Assembly (NCBI RefSeq): GCF_900103285.1 | Contig: NZ_FNGS01000012.1 | Coordinates: forward strand, 1-64,000 | Length of the DNA stretch: 64,000 nucleotides | Origin: Siphonobacter aquaeclarae | GTDB lineage: Bacteria > Bacteroidota > Bacteroidia > Cytophagales > Spirosomataceae | Reading direction: 5' to 3' | Shown here: positions 49,432 to 58,329 of the stretch, one piece after another | Layout: every line of letters starts with the position of its first letter | How positions within the stretch are numbered: position 1 is the first letter of the stretch | Position numbers and translations under genes: made by a program | The notes under the pieces: generated by a model | What the model was told of the DNA's origin: nothing | The model's input: only the letters and a program-made list of their open reading frames with translations | Database searches by the model: none

Positions 49432-50333
49432 TCGAGCAGCCGGAACACATCTTCCCGGTTAAACAGATGGGTTCCGGCGTTCATCGTCGCGGCTGACCCG
49501 CAGGCGACGCCAAACCGGGCCATTTCATGGGGCGTTTTGCCGAGGGCGAGCTGATGTACCATCCCGGCCACCATGCTGTCGCCGGCGCCGACCGTACTCC
49601 GGACTTGCACATCCGGAGCAGGTAAAAAGCGATCTTCTTCCGCGGTTACCAGCCAGGCGCCCTTACTGCCCATGGATACGACCATTGTTTCGCAGCCGCC
49701 CCGGCTGATGACTTCGCGGGCGGCAGGGACGATCGCCTCGTCTGAAATGTTTTCCCGGCCGGTCAATGCCGCCAGTTCGGAGAGGTTGGGTTTGAGAAGA
49801 AAGACGCCTTCCCGGACAGCGCGTTGCAGGGGTTCGCCGGAGGTATCGAGTACCAGCCGGACGCCCCGGATCTTCGCTTCGCGGGCGAGCCGGGCGTAAA
49901 ACCCGGGATCTGCCGACGGCGGGAGGCTGCCGCTGGCGACGAGCAGGGCAGGACGATGACTCCATACCGCTTCGAGCAGGTGCCCCTCTTCCTGGCCGGT
50001 CAGCGGTGCGCCGGGCATCACAAACCGGTATTGCGCGCCGCTCTGGGCATCGGTGACGCTGAGGTCTTCCCGTGATTCGGCGGCGATCGGGACTGCGGTA
50101 AACGCCAGCCCGGCCTCCGTCAGCATCTGTGCCAGGGCCGTTCCGTTCGGACCGCCCGCCGCGAATACGGCATGGCTCGCTTCCCCGAGTTCTTTCAGCG
50201 CCTTGCTGACGTTGATACCGCCGCCGCCGGGTTCCCGGCGGACATCGCGGCAACGGAGTTTTTTCTCGGGAATAAGTCCGTCGATGACGGCACTTTTATC
50301 GACGGCAGGACTGATCGTCAGGGTAACAATCAT
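49419..50333 (-). CDS. PfkB-family sugar (phosphate) kinase, 1-phosphofructokinase-like
   Basis: 304 residues from ATG 50333 (MIVTLTISPAVDKSAVIDGL). The N-terminal motif PGGGGINVSKALKELG is that of hexose-phosphate PfkB kinases. The ATP/anion-hole motif STVGAGDSMVAGMVHQLALG carries the catalytic Asp. Members phosphorylate fructose-1-phosphate, tagatose-6-phosphate or related substrates with ATP. An AraC gene ends 50 bp upstream of it on the same strand. The 3' end overlaps that of the convergent TonB receptor gene by 13 bp and there is no terminator between them. Confidence 0.9.
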   Translation of the reverse strand: MIVTLTISPAVDKSAVIDGLIPEKKLRCRDVRREPGGGGINVSKALKELGEASHAVFAAGGPNGTALAQMLTEAGLAFTAVPIAAESREDLSVTDAQSGAQYRFVMPGAPLTGQEEGHLLEAVWSHRPALLVASGSLPPSADPGFYARLAREAKIRGVRLVLDTSGEPLQRAVREGVFLLKPNLSELAALTGRENISDEAIVPAAREVISRGGCETMVVSMGSKGAWLVTAEEDRFLPAPDVQVRSTVGAGDSMVAGMVHQLALGKTPHEMARFGVACGSAATMNAGTHLFNREDVFRLLDQNL

Positions 50334-50383
50334 GGTTTTCAGCGATTGAACAGTTCCCAAGGTACGCAATCGCCTGCAAAGCG

Positions 50384-51265
50384 TCAGGAAATAACGGCGA
50401 GGCGCGCGGCGCGGAGGCGGTCCCGGAAGGTTTTGGGCGTAACGCCCGTCAGTCGCTTGAAATGCCGGTTGAAGTGGGACAGGTTATTGAATCCGCAGTC
50501 AAAAGCGACTACTTCGATGTTCCAGTCGTTTTCCCGAAGCAGGCGGCAGGCATGTGAAATGCGGATTTCGTTGACATACTGGGTGAAGGTCTTTCCCATC
50601 CGGGCCTTGAAAAACCGGCAGAATGCGTGCTTGTTGAGGCTTACGGTCGACGCCGCCTCTTCCACCGAGAGGGGTTCCCGGAAGTGCTCGCCGACAAACC
50701 GCGTCAGCGTCCGGATACGCTGGTTGTCATAGCTATCGGGTCGGACGGCAACAGGCTGGGAGTTCAACAGCGTATATTCGTCAGAGCCGATCATCGTACG
50801 CATGATCTCCAGAAAAACAAAGGCCTGCGCCAGACTCTGCTCTTCGTGGAGTTTCCGGAGCAGGAACGCGAGGCGGTCGCGCGTTTGGCCGTGAAAAACA
50901 GCCGCCTGCCGCATTTTCATCAGCCAGTTTTCTACTTCTTTCCCGGCAGAAAAGGGCGCGAAGTACTCGATCAGCCGCGTCGGTGAAAAATACACCGCAC
51001 GGGAATGCGCCGCCGGAAGAGGAGCTGCCGCCGCCGCCTGACTTTGCCATACATGCGGCATATCGGAGCCAACGAGGGTTATATCGCCGCACGCGAAGTT
51101 TTCGATGCTGTCGCCGATAATCCGCCGGCCGCTGCCCTGCACGATGTGATTGAGCTGAAACTCACTGTGGTAGTGATAATCGGTTGAGAAACACGTTCCG
51201 CGGTATTCCTTGATCCGGAACAGGGTCTGGGAATCTATGCCAAGATGAACAGCAATTGCTTTCAT
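50384..51265 (-). CDS. AraC-family regulator with a cupin sensor
   Basis: 293 residues. The N-terminal cupin carries FSTDYHYHSEFQLNHIVQGS, with the metal/sugar-binding histidine cluster, and MPHVWQSQ. The C-terminal AraC domain has LSVEEAASTVSLNKHAFCRF, FDCGFNNLSHFNRHFKRLTG and VTPKTFRDR. Such regulators frequently sense sugars. It is followed by the PfkB kinase gene, so a sugar-responsive kinase operon is a reasonable reading. A dyad AAATGCG-N16-CGCATTT lies at 51398-51427 upstream. Confidence 0.9.
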   Translation of the reverse strand: MKAIAVHLGIDSQTLFRIKEYRGTCFSTDYHYHSEFQLNHIVQGSGRRIIGDSIENFACGDITLVGSDMPHVWQSQAAAAAPLPAAHSRAVYFSPTRLIEYFAPFSAGKEVENWLMKMRQAAVFHGQTRDRLAFLLRKLHEEQSLAQAFVFLEIMRTMIGSDEYTLLNSQPVAVRPDSYDNQRIRTLTRFVGEHFREPLSVEEAASTVSLNKHAFCRFFKARMGKTFTQYVNEIRISHACRLLRENDWNIEVVAFDCGFNNLSHFNRHFKRLTGVTPKTFRDRLRAARLAVIS

Positions 51266-51452
51266 AGCTTTTGAAAAAGGCGAACCGGGGCAGGCGGTTG
51301 TTGACTGGGATTTTCCGCCGTTTTTTGCTCGCTTTTTCAGAAAGAGGAAAAGAAAGGCGGGATACTTCCCTGCGTTCGTTCGCGCTCTGAATTAGCGAAA
51401 ATGCGCATAGCTGTTTTTGTCGCATTTATACGATCAATTCGGCACGAATATG

Positions 51453-51481
51453 AAAAAACCCGCCGGGATGTCCGGACGGGC
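51453..51481 (-). terminator. Intrinsic terminator of the GH30 locus
   Basis: On the minus strand GCCCGTCCGGACATCCCGG, then CGGG and TTTTTT, shortly after the GH30 stop. The remaining 51266-51452 holds the AraC promoter region and no gene. Confidence 0.8.
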
Positions 51482-51510
51482 TTTTCGCTTTCAAACGGGA
51501 AGAAAAAGAC

Positions 51511-53049
51511 TTACAAACGGCTGATAACCGTCACGACGCTCCGGGGAGCCAGCGTAAGTGTACCGCCTGCGGAAACGGTTACCGGAGCCAGGTCGCGGGT
51601 TTCTGAAGTTTCGTAAACCCGTACCGGCGCCAGTGCGCGGTCGGCCTGGTCGAGCTGTACTTCCCGCGCTTCCGGCCGGGAGTTGATGAGTACCGTAACG
51701 AGCTGATTATCTGTATTCCGGTAGGAAGAAACCAGTAATCCGTCGGCCGGATCGGTATCGGTCACCGATACCCGCACAGCGCCGGGACGTACAAACCGGC
51801 TGAAATTCCCCATCGCCCATAACAGTTTGGAGGAATAGTACTGACCATCCGTTTTGTTTTTATCGACATATACGAGGCCGTCCTTGTAGTCGTACGGAGA
51901 AACGGCCAGCCACCAGTGCCATGCCGAAGCATTCGCGTTGACGAGGTCGTTGTGTATCACCCGGGCGACGTACAGGGCGGAAGTCATACTGAGGTCGCGG
52001 CCGTTTCCGTTGATCTCGCCTTCGTTATCACCCAAAACACAATACTCTGACTGCCAGTACCGTACCCCCGCCGGAAACGCGCCGGCCAGCGTCTTACGCT
52101 GCTGCGCGGCGGCGGCATAGGGAGACGTCGTGAAATAGCTGTGTCCGGAAATCGCCTTGTCGACGTTTTTCAGATCGCCGAGGTAATTAGCCGAAGCAGC
52201 AGTAAAAAACGACTGTACCTGACTGCCACGCCCCGGCCGGTTAAAATCGCTGTAGATGTAATTGATCTGTGCGCTTTCCGGGAGGCTGATGAGGGTAGGA
52301 GAATTGCGTTTCAGAAGCGCGGCGCTGATCTTGCGGACGGCGGGAGCGAGCTGGTCGTTGAAAATGGGCGTACCTTCCTGACCGCCGTCGCTCCAGTCCC
52401 ACTGCGGCTCGTTAAACGGGCTGAGGTACTGAATGGCGATGCCGGTTTTGGTCCGGATACCGTCGAGTACATCGGCGAGGTAGGTGGCAAAAGCATCAAA
52501 ACGTTCTTCGCGGATGTTCGCCTGCCCGTTGGTGGCATAGCCCTTCCCGTTGACCGTGAGCGTTACCGGAGGCGTATTCGAAAAAGCCAGGAAAGACGGT
52601 ACGCCGCGATCCCGGGCGGCTTCCAGAAACCATACCTGGCCCGCCTGCCGGTTCCAGTCGTAGCCTTTTCCGGGTACGGCGAAGCTTTCGGTACGCCGCC
52701 ATTCGTCGCCGATACCGCTGCCGCTTCCCTGTTCGGCCGTGCCGGCGCCGATATTGAAGCGCCAGAGAGAGAGAGCGATGCCTTTCGGGCGACCGTCCGC
52801 CAGCGTATCACGGCTGAACAGCAGGTCGGCGATGGCGTTTTTTCGGGCGAGAGGCCAGGTACCGATAAACTGGCACGACCAGGCGTCGGATGCGCCGAAA
52901 TGCTCGATGGTCTGGTAGGTTTTTGACGGATCGATGCGAAGGCGGAGCGGAGGCTGACGATCAGGCGTTTCCGAGCCGCCGGCCCGGCACGCCGAGGCGA
53001 GCAGGACGAGGGCGGCAAGCAGCCGCCGGGAATGCGGGAGAAGAGTCAT
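51511..53049 (-). CDS. GH30-family glycosidase lipoprotein (endo-beta-1,6-galactanase-like)
   Basis: 512 residues from ATG 53049. Lipoprotein signal ending LLASAC (Cys at about 21). The catalytic barrel has IEHFGASDAW, acid/base Glu214 in SPFNEPQWDW and nucleophile Glu335 in YWQSEYCV. The C-terminal beta-sandwich closes the protein (VRVYETSETRD, RSVVTVISRL). The arrangement and the IGAGT segment fit the GH30 endo-beta-1,6-galactanase or xylanase subgroups; the exact substrate is not certain. Last gene of the SusC-SusD-GH30 operon, 52 bp after susD. It probably acts at the cell surface on the glycan imported by the pair. Confidence 0.85.
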   Translation of the reverse strand: MTLLPHSRRLLAALVLLASACRAGGSETPDRQPPLRLRIDPSKTYQTIEHFGASDAWSCQFIGTWPLARKNAIADLLFSRDTLADGRPKGIALSLWRFNIGAGTAEQGSGSGIGDEWRRTESFAVPGKGYDWNRQAGQVWFLEAARDRGVPSFLAFSNTPPVTLTVNGKGYATNGQANIREERFDAFATYLADVLDGIRTKTGIAIQYLSPFNEPQWDWSDGGQEGTPIFNDQLAPAVRKISAALLKRNSPTLISLPESAQINYIYSDFNRPGRGSQVQSFFTAASANYLGDLKNVDKAISGHSYFTTSPYAAAAQQRKTLAGAFPAGVRYWQSEYCVLGDNEGEINGNGRDLSMTSALYVARVIHNDLVNANASAWHWWLAVSPYDYKDGLVYVDKNKTDGQYYSSKLLWAMGNFSRFVRPGAVRVSVTDTDPADGLLVSSYRNTDNQLVTVLINSRPEAREVQLDQADRALAPVRVYETSETRDLAPVTVSAGGTLTLAPRSVVTVISRL

Positions 53050-53101
53050 CGGATGGGAGGAAGAAAATAACGCGGCGCGGGGAACCCGCGCCGCGTTCCG
53101 G

Positions 53102-54772
53102 TCAGTAACCGGGATTTTGTTCGAGTTGGTTGTTGGAGGCCTGGATCTCGGCTCTCGGAATCGGTAGCCAGTACTGCTTGTCGGCAAAGGTCCGGCCGGT
53201 CAGGGCTTCTTTCCGGGTATACGTATAGGTATTCCCGTTCTTTCCGACTTCAATGCCATAGGCGGGGACGCTTTCCGTTTGCGGAGCGATTTTCCAGCGA
53301 CGGACGTCATAGAAACGATGCTCTTCAAACGCCAGCTCAATCCGCCGCTCGTGGCGGATACGGTCACGCATCTGCGTCTGGGTCAGGCCGGCCGGCAGGT
53401 CGGGCATGCCTGCACGTTTCCGGATGCTGTTCACCGCGGCGTATACCGTGGCATCGGGGCCGGACGCTTCGTTCTGCGCTTCGGCATAGTTGAGCAGGAT
53501 TTCGGCATAGCGGAAGTAAATCCAGGTCTGCGTACCGGCTACGTCCCAGGGATTGTCGATCGGCAGGTTGTCGTTCATGAATTTCTTCAGGTAGTATCCG
53601 CTTTTCGAGGTATTCCAGTTCGACGGGCCGTCTTTGCTGTCTTTTCCGCCCGGGGTATAGGTCTGTACCGTGCTGTTGCGGTAGGCGGCTCCGTTGTAGA
53701 GGACGGTCGCGTAGAAACGCGGATCCCGGTTTTTGTACGGATCGTTCGGGTTAAAGCTGGTGCCGGTTTCGGTGATGGAGGTACCGTCGATCATTTCGTA
53801 GTCGTCCACCAGGTTTTGCAGCGGAACGTTTCCGCCCCAGGCATTGTATCCGTTCGGACCGTTGGCGATTTCAAGGCATACGTGCCGCGCGCCAATGGCA
53901 TATATCCGGCTGAAGATTACCTCTTCGCTGTTCGTCACCGTAAACAGCGCGCCATACCCGCCTGAGTACAGCTTGTACTGGTTGAGGTCCATCACCGCTT
54001 TGGCGGCTGCTGCGGCTGCCTGCCAGGTAGATGCGTTGTACAGCGGACTCGCTCCGTACAGCAGCAGACGTGACTTCAGCGCCAGCGCCGCGCCGCGGGT
54101 AGCCCGGCCCAGTTTCCAGTTACCGTTGTCGGTCGTGGCGGGCAGGAGCGAGGCTGCTTCGTCGAGCTGGGCGACGGCATAGTCAATACCTGACTTAATA
54201 TCCGACCGCTGAAACAGGGCGGGATCGGTCAGGTTGTCGCTCAGTTCATACACTTTGTCGCCCAAGAGAACCACCTTTCCGTAGTTCCGGATGAGGTCAT
54301 GGTAGCGGAAAGCGCGAAGGAACTTGAGCTCGCCTTTCAGCCGGCTGCGGTGCCCCGCGCTCATGGGTACCTTGTCGAGGTTGGCCAGCGCGTAGTTGAT
54401 TTCGCGGATGCTGCGGTAGCTGCGGCCCCAGAATGTTCCGGCGATACCGGTATTTTCCGGCGCAATCTGCCCGCGCTGAATCAGCCAGGTATTGTCGTCG
54501 TTGTTGTAGATCGACTCATCGGTGACGGACGACCACATCGCATATTCAAAACCGCGCCCGAATCCGGGCAGGGTACCTTCGGCTTCCTTGTCGGTGAGCC
54601 GGGTGCCCATGTAACGGTTGATGACGTAAGATTCAAAGAGAACGGAGTCCGAGAGAATAGAGGGGTCGGAGACCCGGTCGGTCGGTACAACGTCCAGGAA
54701 ATTCTGGCTACAACCCAGCATTCCAGCCAGCATAGCCGCGATAGAAAGGGAAACGGATAGTTTCTTGATCAT
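53102..54772 (-). CDS. SusD/RagB surface glycan-binding lipoprotein
   Basis: 556 residues, lipoprotein signal MIKKLSVSLSIAAMLAGMLG with Cys22. SusD-type helices (YRSIREINYALANLDKV, ELKFLRAFRYHDLIRNYGKV), YFRYAEILLNYAEAQNEASG and IRHERRIELAFEEHRFYDVR, ending in the usual QYWLPIPRAEIQASNNQLEQ and NPGY. Surface glycan capture with the SusC partner encoded 12 bp upstream. Confidence 0.97.
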   Translation of the reverse strand: MIKKLSVSLSIAAMLAGMLGCSQNFLDVVPTDRVSDPSILSDSVLFESYVINRYMGTRLTDKEAEGTLPGFGRGFEYAMWSSVTDESIYNNDDNTWLIQRGQIAPENTGIAGTFWGRSYRSIREINYALANLDKVPMSAGHRSRLKGELKFLRAFRYHDLIRNYGKVVLLGDKVYELSDNLTDPALFQRSDIKSGIDYAVAQLDEAASLLPATTDNGNWKLGRATRGAALALKSRLLLYGASPLYNASTWQAAAAAAKAVMDLNQYKLYSGGYGALFTVTNSEEVIFSRIYAIGARHVCLEIANGPNGYNAWGGNVPLQNLVDDYEMIDGTSITETGTSFNPNDPYKNRDPRFYATVLYNGAAYRNSTVQTYTPGGKDSKDGPSNWNTSKSGYYLKKFMNDNLPIDNPWDVAGTQTWIYFRYAEILLNYAEAQNEASGPDATVYAAVNSIRKRAGMPDLPAGLTQTQMRDRIRHERRIELAFEEHRFYDVRRWKIAPQTESVPAYGIEVGKNGNTYTYTRKEALTGRTFADKQYWLPIPRAEIQASNNQLEQNPGY

Positions 54773-54784
54773 CTCAACTTCAGA

Positions 54785-57700
54785 TTAAAACTTGACATTC
54801 AGGCCCAGGTTCAGGATACGCTGTTGCGGGTAGAACTGCCCGCTGCTGCTGTTTCCTTCGGGGTCATAGTCCTTCACTTTCGTGATCGTGAACAGGTTGA
54901 AACCGCTCGCATACACGCGGACCGACTGGAGCTTCAGGCGGCTGAGGGTACTCTTCGGCAGGGTATAGCCGATTTCGACGTTCTTCAGACGCAGGAAAGA
55001 AGCGTTGTTGAGCCAGAAATTATTCGCATACAGGCCGCCGTTGATGGACGACGACGCCCGGGTATCTACCCGCGGATAGCTTCCGTTCGGGTTGGTCGGG
55101 CTCCAGCGGTTATCCGCCCAGCTGCTGTAGAAGTTTCCTACCTGGCCCGATTCCGGGAGTACATACTGGCTGACCATGCCCTGTCCCGCAAAAACAGCCG
55201 AAGCATCGAAGGCGCCGTAGCCGGCGTTCAGTACCAGGCCGTAGCTCAGGAGCGGTACGTTGCCATAGGAGGTACGAACCTGGTCGTCAGCGGTGATTTT
55301 GCCGTCCTTGTTGTAGTCTTCCAGGATCAGGTCACCCAGGCGGGCGCCTGACAGGTGCGGGTACTTGTCCAGGTCCGCCTGGCTGCGGAAGATACCCAGC
55401 GAGCGGTACAGCAGGTAGGTGTAGAGCGGTCCGCCCGTCTGACGCTGGTGGGGCAACAGTCCCGGCGCTTCGTCGATGAAAATGATCTTGCTTTTCGCAT
55501 AGGTCAGGTTGCCGGAGATACTATACCGGAACCGGCCGGAATGGTTGTAGCTGAGCGACGTCTCAAAGCCGGAGTTATTGACCTTTCCGAGGTTCTGATC
55601 AGGTACCAGCGTGCCGGAGCCATAGGGATTGACGATACCGGAGGTATTGGGGATGGAGGCGTTACGCGACGCAAGAATGTCCGAGCGTTTCTGCTGGAAG
55701 TAGATCACTTCCAGTGTGAAGTGCTTCAGGAACGATGCGTTCAACCCGATGTCAAGCTTCCGGGACGTTTCCCAGGTGATGTTCGGGTTGGCCAGTTTCG
55801 TCAGGTCGATACCCGGCGTGATCACGTTCGAGCCCAGCACATACTGGTTGTTGAACGAGTAGTTGTTGTAAAACTGAAACTGCCCGACGTTGTCGTTCCC
55901 CAGCATACCATAGGAAGCCCGGAACTTCAGGTCGTCGATAAAGCGGACGCTTTCCTTGAACCAGTTTTCTTCCGAAATACGGTAACCGGCTGAAACAGAG
56001 GGGAAAAATCCATATTGCTTGCCTTTCGGGAAGATCGACGATCCATCCAGACGGGCTTGTACTTCCGCCAGGTACTTGTCTTCGTACGAATATGCCAGCC
56101 GGCCGATGACGCTTCGGCGGGTGAAGTTGTAGCTGCTGCCGGAGTTGTTCTTGTCGGTAGCAGCGGCGCCGCCCTGCGAAAGTTCCGGGGTAGAGGGCGT
56201 CGGGAAGTTGATCCGGGACGCACCAAAGGAGATTTCGTTGCGGCGGTTCTGTTCGTACGACACAAACGTGTTGACGTTGTGCTTGCCGATCTGGCGGAGG
56301 AAACTCACCCGGAAGTTCTGGGTGATGTTTGTCACGTTGGTCTGGGATTGTGACAGGGAAGCCGCGCCCGCTGATCCACCGGTTACGACGGCGTTGTAGG
56401 TACCTGTTGCCGAATCGTAGTTGTACAGGCGGTAGGGAATTGCGAAGCTTTTGGAAAAGTTGAACGACTTGTCGACCGAATAGAAACCATCTACCGAAAG
56501 CCCTTCCACAAACGGCAGCGCATAGTTGGCACGGAGAATGCCGTTAAAGATCGAGGTCGGGTTGGACGTCGTTCCGCCCATGTCCGTGCCGAGTACGGCC
56601 GGGTTGTTGTTTTCTACACCTGTCGAATAGTAGCCATTCGGATACCGGGCGATGACTGTCGGATAGGCACGGTAAATCGAGCGGAAGTTGTTACCGGCCG
56701 AGGATACCGGAAAATTCCGGTTTTCCTGCCGTCCTGACAGCCCGAGGCTTACCTTGAAATCCTTCGTGATGTTTGCGTCGATGTTGGACCGGAAGTTATA
56801 CTGCCGGTAGGTCGTCGCGCTGTTGCGGTACAGACCGTCCTGATAGAGCGTACCGAGGGAGGCATAGTACTTGACATTTTCCGTGCCGCCGTTAATCGCC
56901 AGGTTTTGCTGGTTCTGAAGGGCAACGGGCTTCAGGGACTCCTTCTGCCAGTTGGTATTGGGGTAGTTGATGGGGTCTGATCCGTTCCGGAACTTCTCGA
57001 TCTGCTCGGCGGAGTAATGCTGGTTCATGCCTCCGTTCGGGTTGTTGTAATAGTCGATTTCGTTCAGGATGGTCGCATAGGTAGGTGCATCGGCCATTTT
57101 CGGCAGGCGTGTCGGCGACGAGAAACCCTGGTTGAAGCTGTAGGAAATCACAGGCTTGCCGGTGGTACCGCGGCGGGTCGTGACGAGGATGACGCCGTTA
57201 GCCGCACGGCTTCCGTATACGGCAGCGGAGGCATCTTTCAGGACCGAAATACTCTCAATGTCGTTCGGATCGAGGCGTTCAAGACCGCCTACCTGACCGG
57301 GAATGCCGTCGACGACAACCAGTACGTCGTTGTTCCCCGTCGTCGCAAAACCGCGAATGGTGTAGCTGGAGCCGTCATAGCCCGGCTCACCTGCACGGTT
57401 GTTCGCTACGAAGCCGGAAAAGCGACCAGCGAGGGAGTTTGAAACGTTCGGCTGCGGGCTTTTTACGATATCCGCACCTTTTACTTCGGAGACCGAGCCC
57501 GTAAGCGTGGCTTTTTTCTGAACACCGTAACCTACCACGACTACTTCTTCCAGGTGGGTATCGCTCGGGTCGAGGCGAATGTCGATCTGCGTCTGGTTGC
57601 CAACGGCTACTTCCTTACTCACATAGCCGATGTACGAGATCTGAAGCGTGCCCTGCCCGTTGGGAAGCGCGAGAGTATACTTGCCGTCGGCGTCGGTCGT

Positions 57701-57913
57701 GGCGCCGGTGGTAGTTCCTTTCAGCACGACGCTGGCGCCGGGAAGGCCCTTGCCGTTTTCGGCAGTGACGGTCCCCTTCACCCGAAAGGGGTTCTGGGCA
57801 ATCGAGGAGAAAGACAGACAGAGCAGCATTAGCCAGGCGGTCAGCTTTCCGAAAATCTGTCCGCGTCCGGGAGGCAGCGAACAGACAGGACCTGGGTAGA
57901 TCGTTTTTTTCAT
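54785..57913 (-). CDS. SusC/RagA TonB-linked outer-membrane transporter
   Basis: 1042 residues. A long N-terminal signal region (about 1-40) is followed by a carboxypeptidase-like domain (about 45-125, GKGLPGASVVLKGTTTGATT), a plug with GVQKKATLTGSVSEV and IESISVLKDASAAVYGSRA, then the barrel. Unlike the transporter at 28655 it has no STN domain, which fits control by a hybrid two-component protein and not by sigma/anti-sigma. Imports oligosaccharides released by GH30 and related enzymes. Confidence 0.97.
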   Translation of the reverse strand: MKKTIYPGPVCSLPPGRGQIFGKLTAWLMLLCLSFSSIAQNPFRVKGTVTAENGKGLPGASVVLKGTTTGATTDADGKYTLALPNGQGTLQISYIGYVSKEVAVGNQTQIDIRLDPSDTHLEEVVVVGYGVQKKATLTGSVSEVKGADIVKSPQPNVSNSLAGRFSGFVANNRAGEPGYDGSSYTIRGFATTGNNDVLVVVDGIPGQVGGLERLDPNDIESISVLKDASAAVYGSRAANGVILVTTRRGTTGKPVISYSFNQGFSSPTRLPKMADAPTYATILNEIDYYNNPNGGMNQHYSAEQIEKFRNGSDPINYPNTNWQKESLKPVALQNQQNLAINGGTENVKYYASLGTLYQDGLYRNSATTYRQYNFRSNIDANITKDFKVSLGLSGRQENRNFPVSSAGNNFRSIYRAYPTVIARYPNGYYSTGVENNNPAVLGTDMGGTTSNPTSIFNGILRANYALPFVEGLSVDGFYSVDKSFNFSKSFAIPYRLYNYDSATGTYNAVVTGGSAGAASLSQSQTNVTNITQNFRVSFLRQIGKHNVNTFVSYEQNRRNEISFGASRINFPTPSTPELSQGGAAATDKNNSGSSYNFTRRSVIGRLAYSYEDKYLAEVQARLDGSSIFPKGKQYGFFPSVSAGYRISEENWFKESVRFIDDLKFRASYGMLGNDNVGQFQFYNNYSFNNQYVLGSNVITPGIDLTKLANPNITWETSRKLDIGLNASFLKHFTLEVIYFQQKRSDILASRNASIPNTSGIVNPYGSGTLVPDQNLGKVNNSGFETSLSYNHSGRFRYSISGNLTYAKSKIIFIDEAPGLLPHQRQTGGPLYTYLLYRSLGIFRSQADLDKYPHLSGARLGDLILEDYNKDGKITADDQVRTSYGNVPLLSYGLVLNAGYGAFDASAVFAGQGMVSQYVLPESGQVGNFYSSWADNRWSPTNPNGSYPRVDTRASSSINGGLYANNFWLNNASFLRLKNVEIGYTLPKSTLSRLKLQSVRVYASGFNLFTITKVKDYDPEGNSSSGQFYPQQRILNLGLNVKF

Positions 57914-57980
57914 AGAACAGGGAAATAGTGAAAGATGGTGCGCCGGGTTCCCTCCCGACGCGGTGAGTAGAAGAAAAACG

Positions 57981-58014
57981 GGCTGATTTTTTAGGAATCA
58001 GCCAAGCAAAAGTA
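57981..58014 (-). promoter_or_regulatory. susC promoter element followed by a 5'-end hairpin
   Basis: The complement of 58007-58014 reads TACTTTTG (TAnnTTTG); no TTG lies at the -33 position, so an activator is likely needed. The predicted start falls at the base of a hairpin, GGCTGATT / AATCAGCC (57981-58003, 8 pairs), so the mRNA would begin with this structure. About 50 bp further upstream there is a dyad GCATTT-N7-AAATGC (near 58064-58082), a possible activator site. Confidence 0.45.
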
Positions 58015-58194
58015 GGATTATTTTAATGGCAGAAGAGAGGGGTATTTTCGCAATAGATAGGGGGCATTTCTGCAAAAAATGCGACTTGAAGACCAGAAGA
58101 GAGGAGAAGACAGGGGGTAAACCGGTTAATCACCCCTTCAAACCCGGAATTCACTCAAGAAGAAATAGGATAATTGGAGGATGTCGGCACCACC

Positions 58195-58325
58195 GACCCC
58201 GAAGGGGTCAAACCCCATTAACCCCGGGCGCAGCCCGGGGCTAATGGCAGAGAGGCCCGGACTAGCAGCAGAGAGATTCCGGGCTAGCAGCAGCGAGATC
58301 CCCGAGGTTAATAGCACAGAAATCC
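58195..58325. repeat. GC-rich palindromes and four degenerate 22-25-bp tandem units
   Basis: Two small perfect hairpins, GACCCC-GAA-GGGGTC (58195-58209) and CCCCGGGC-GCA-GCCCGGGG (58222-58240). Four units follow at 58234, 58256, 58279 and 58301, each built as C/G-rich head, CTA or TTA, then GCAGAGAG-like tail (for example CCCGGACTAGCAGCAGAGAG). The pattern resembles interspersed palindromic repeats of Bacteroidota and differs from the surrounding sequence. The stretch 58083-58194 shows no gene. Confidence 0.7.
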
Positions 58326-58329
58326 GCAC

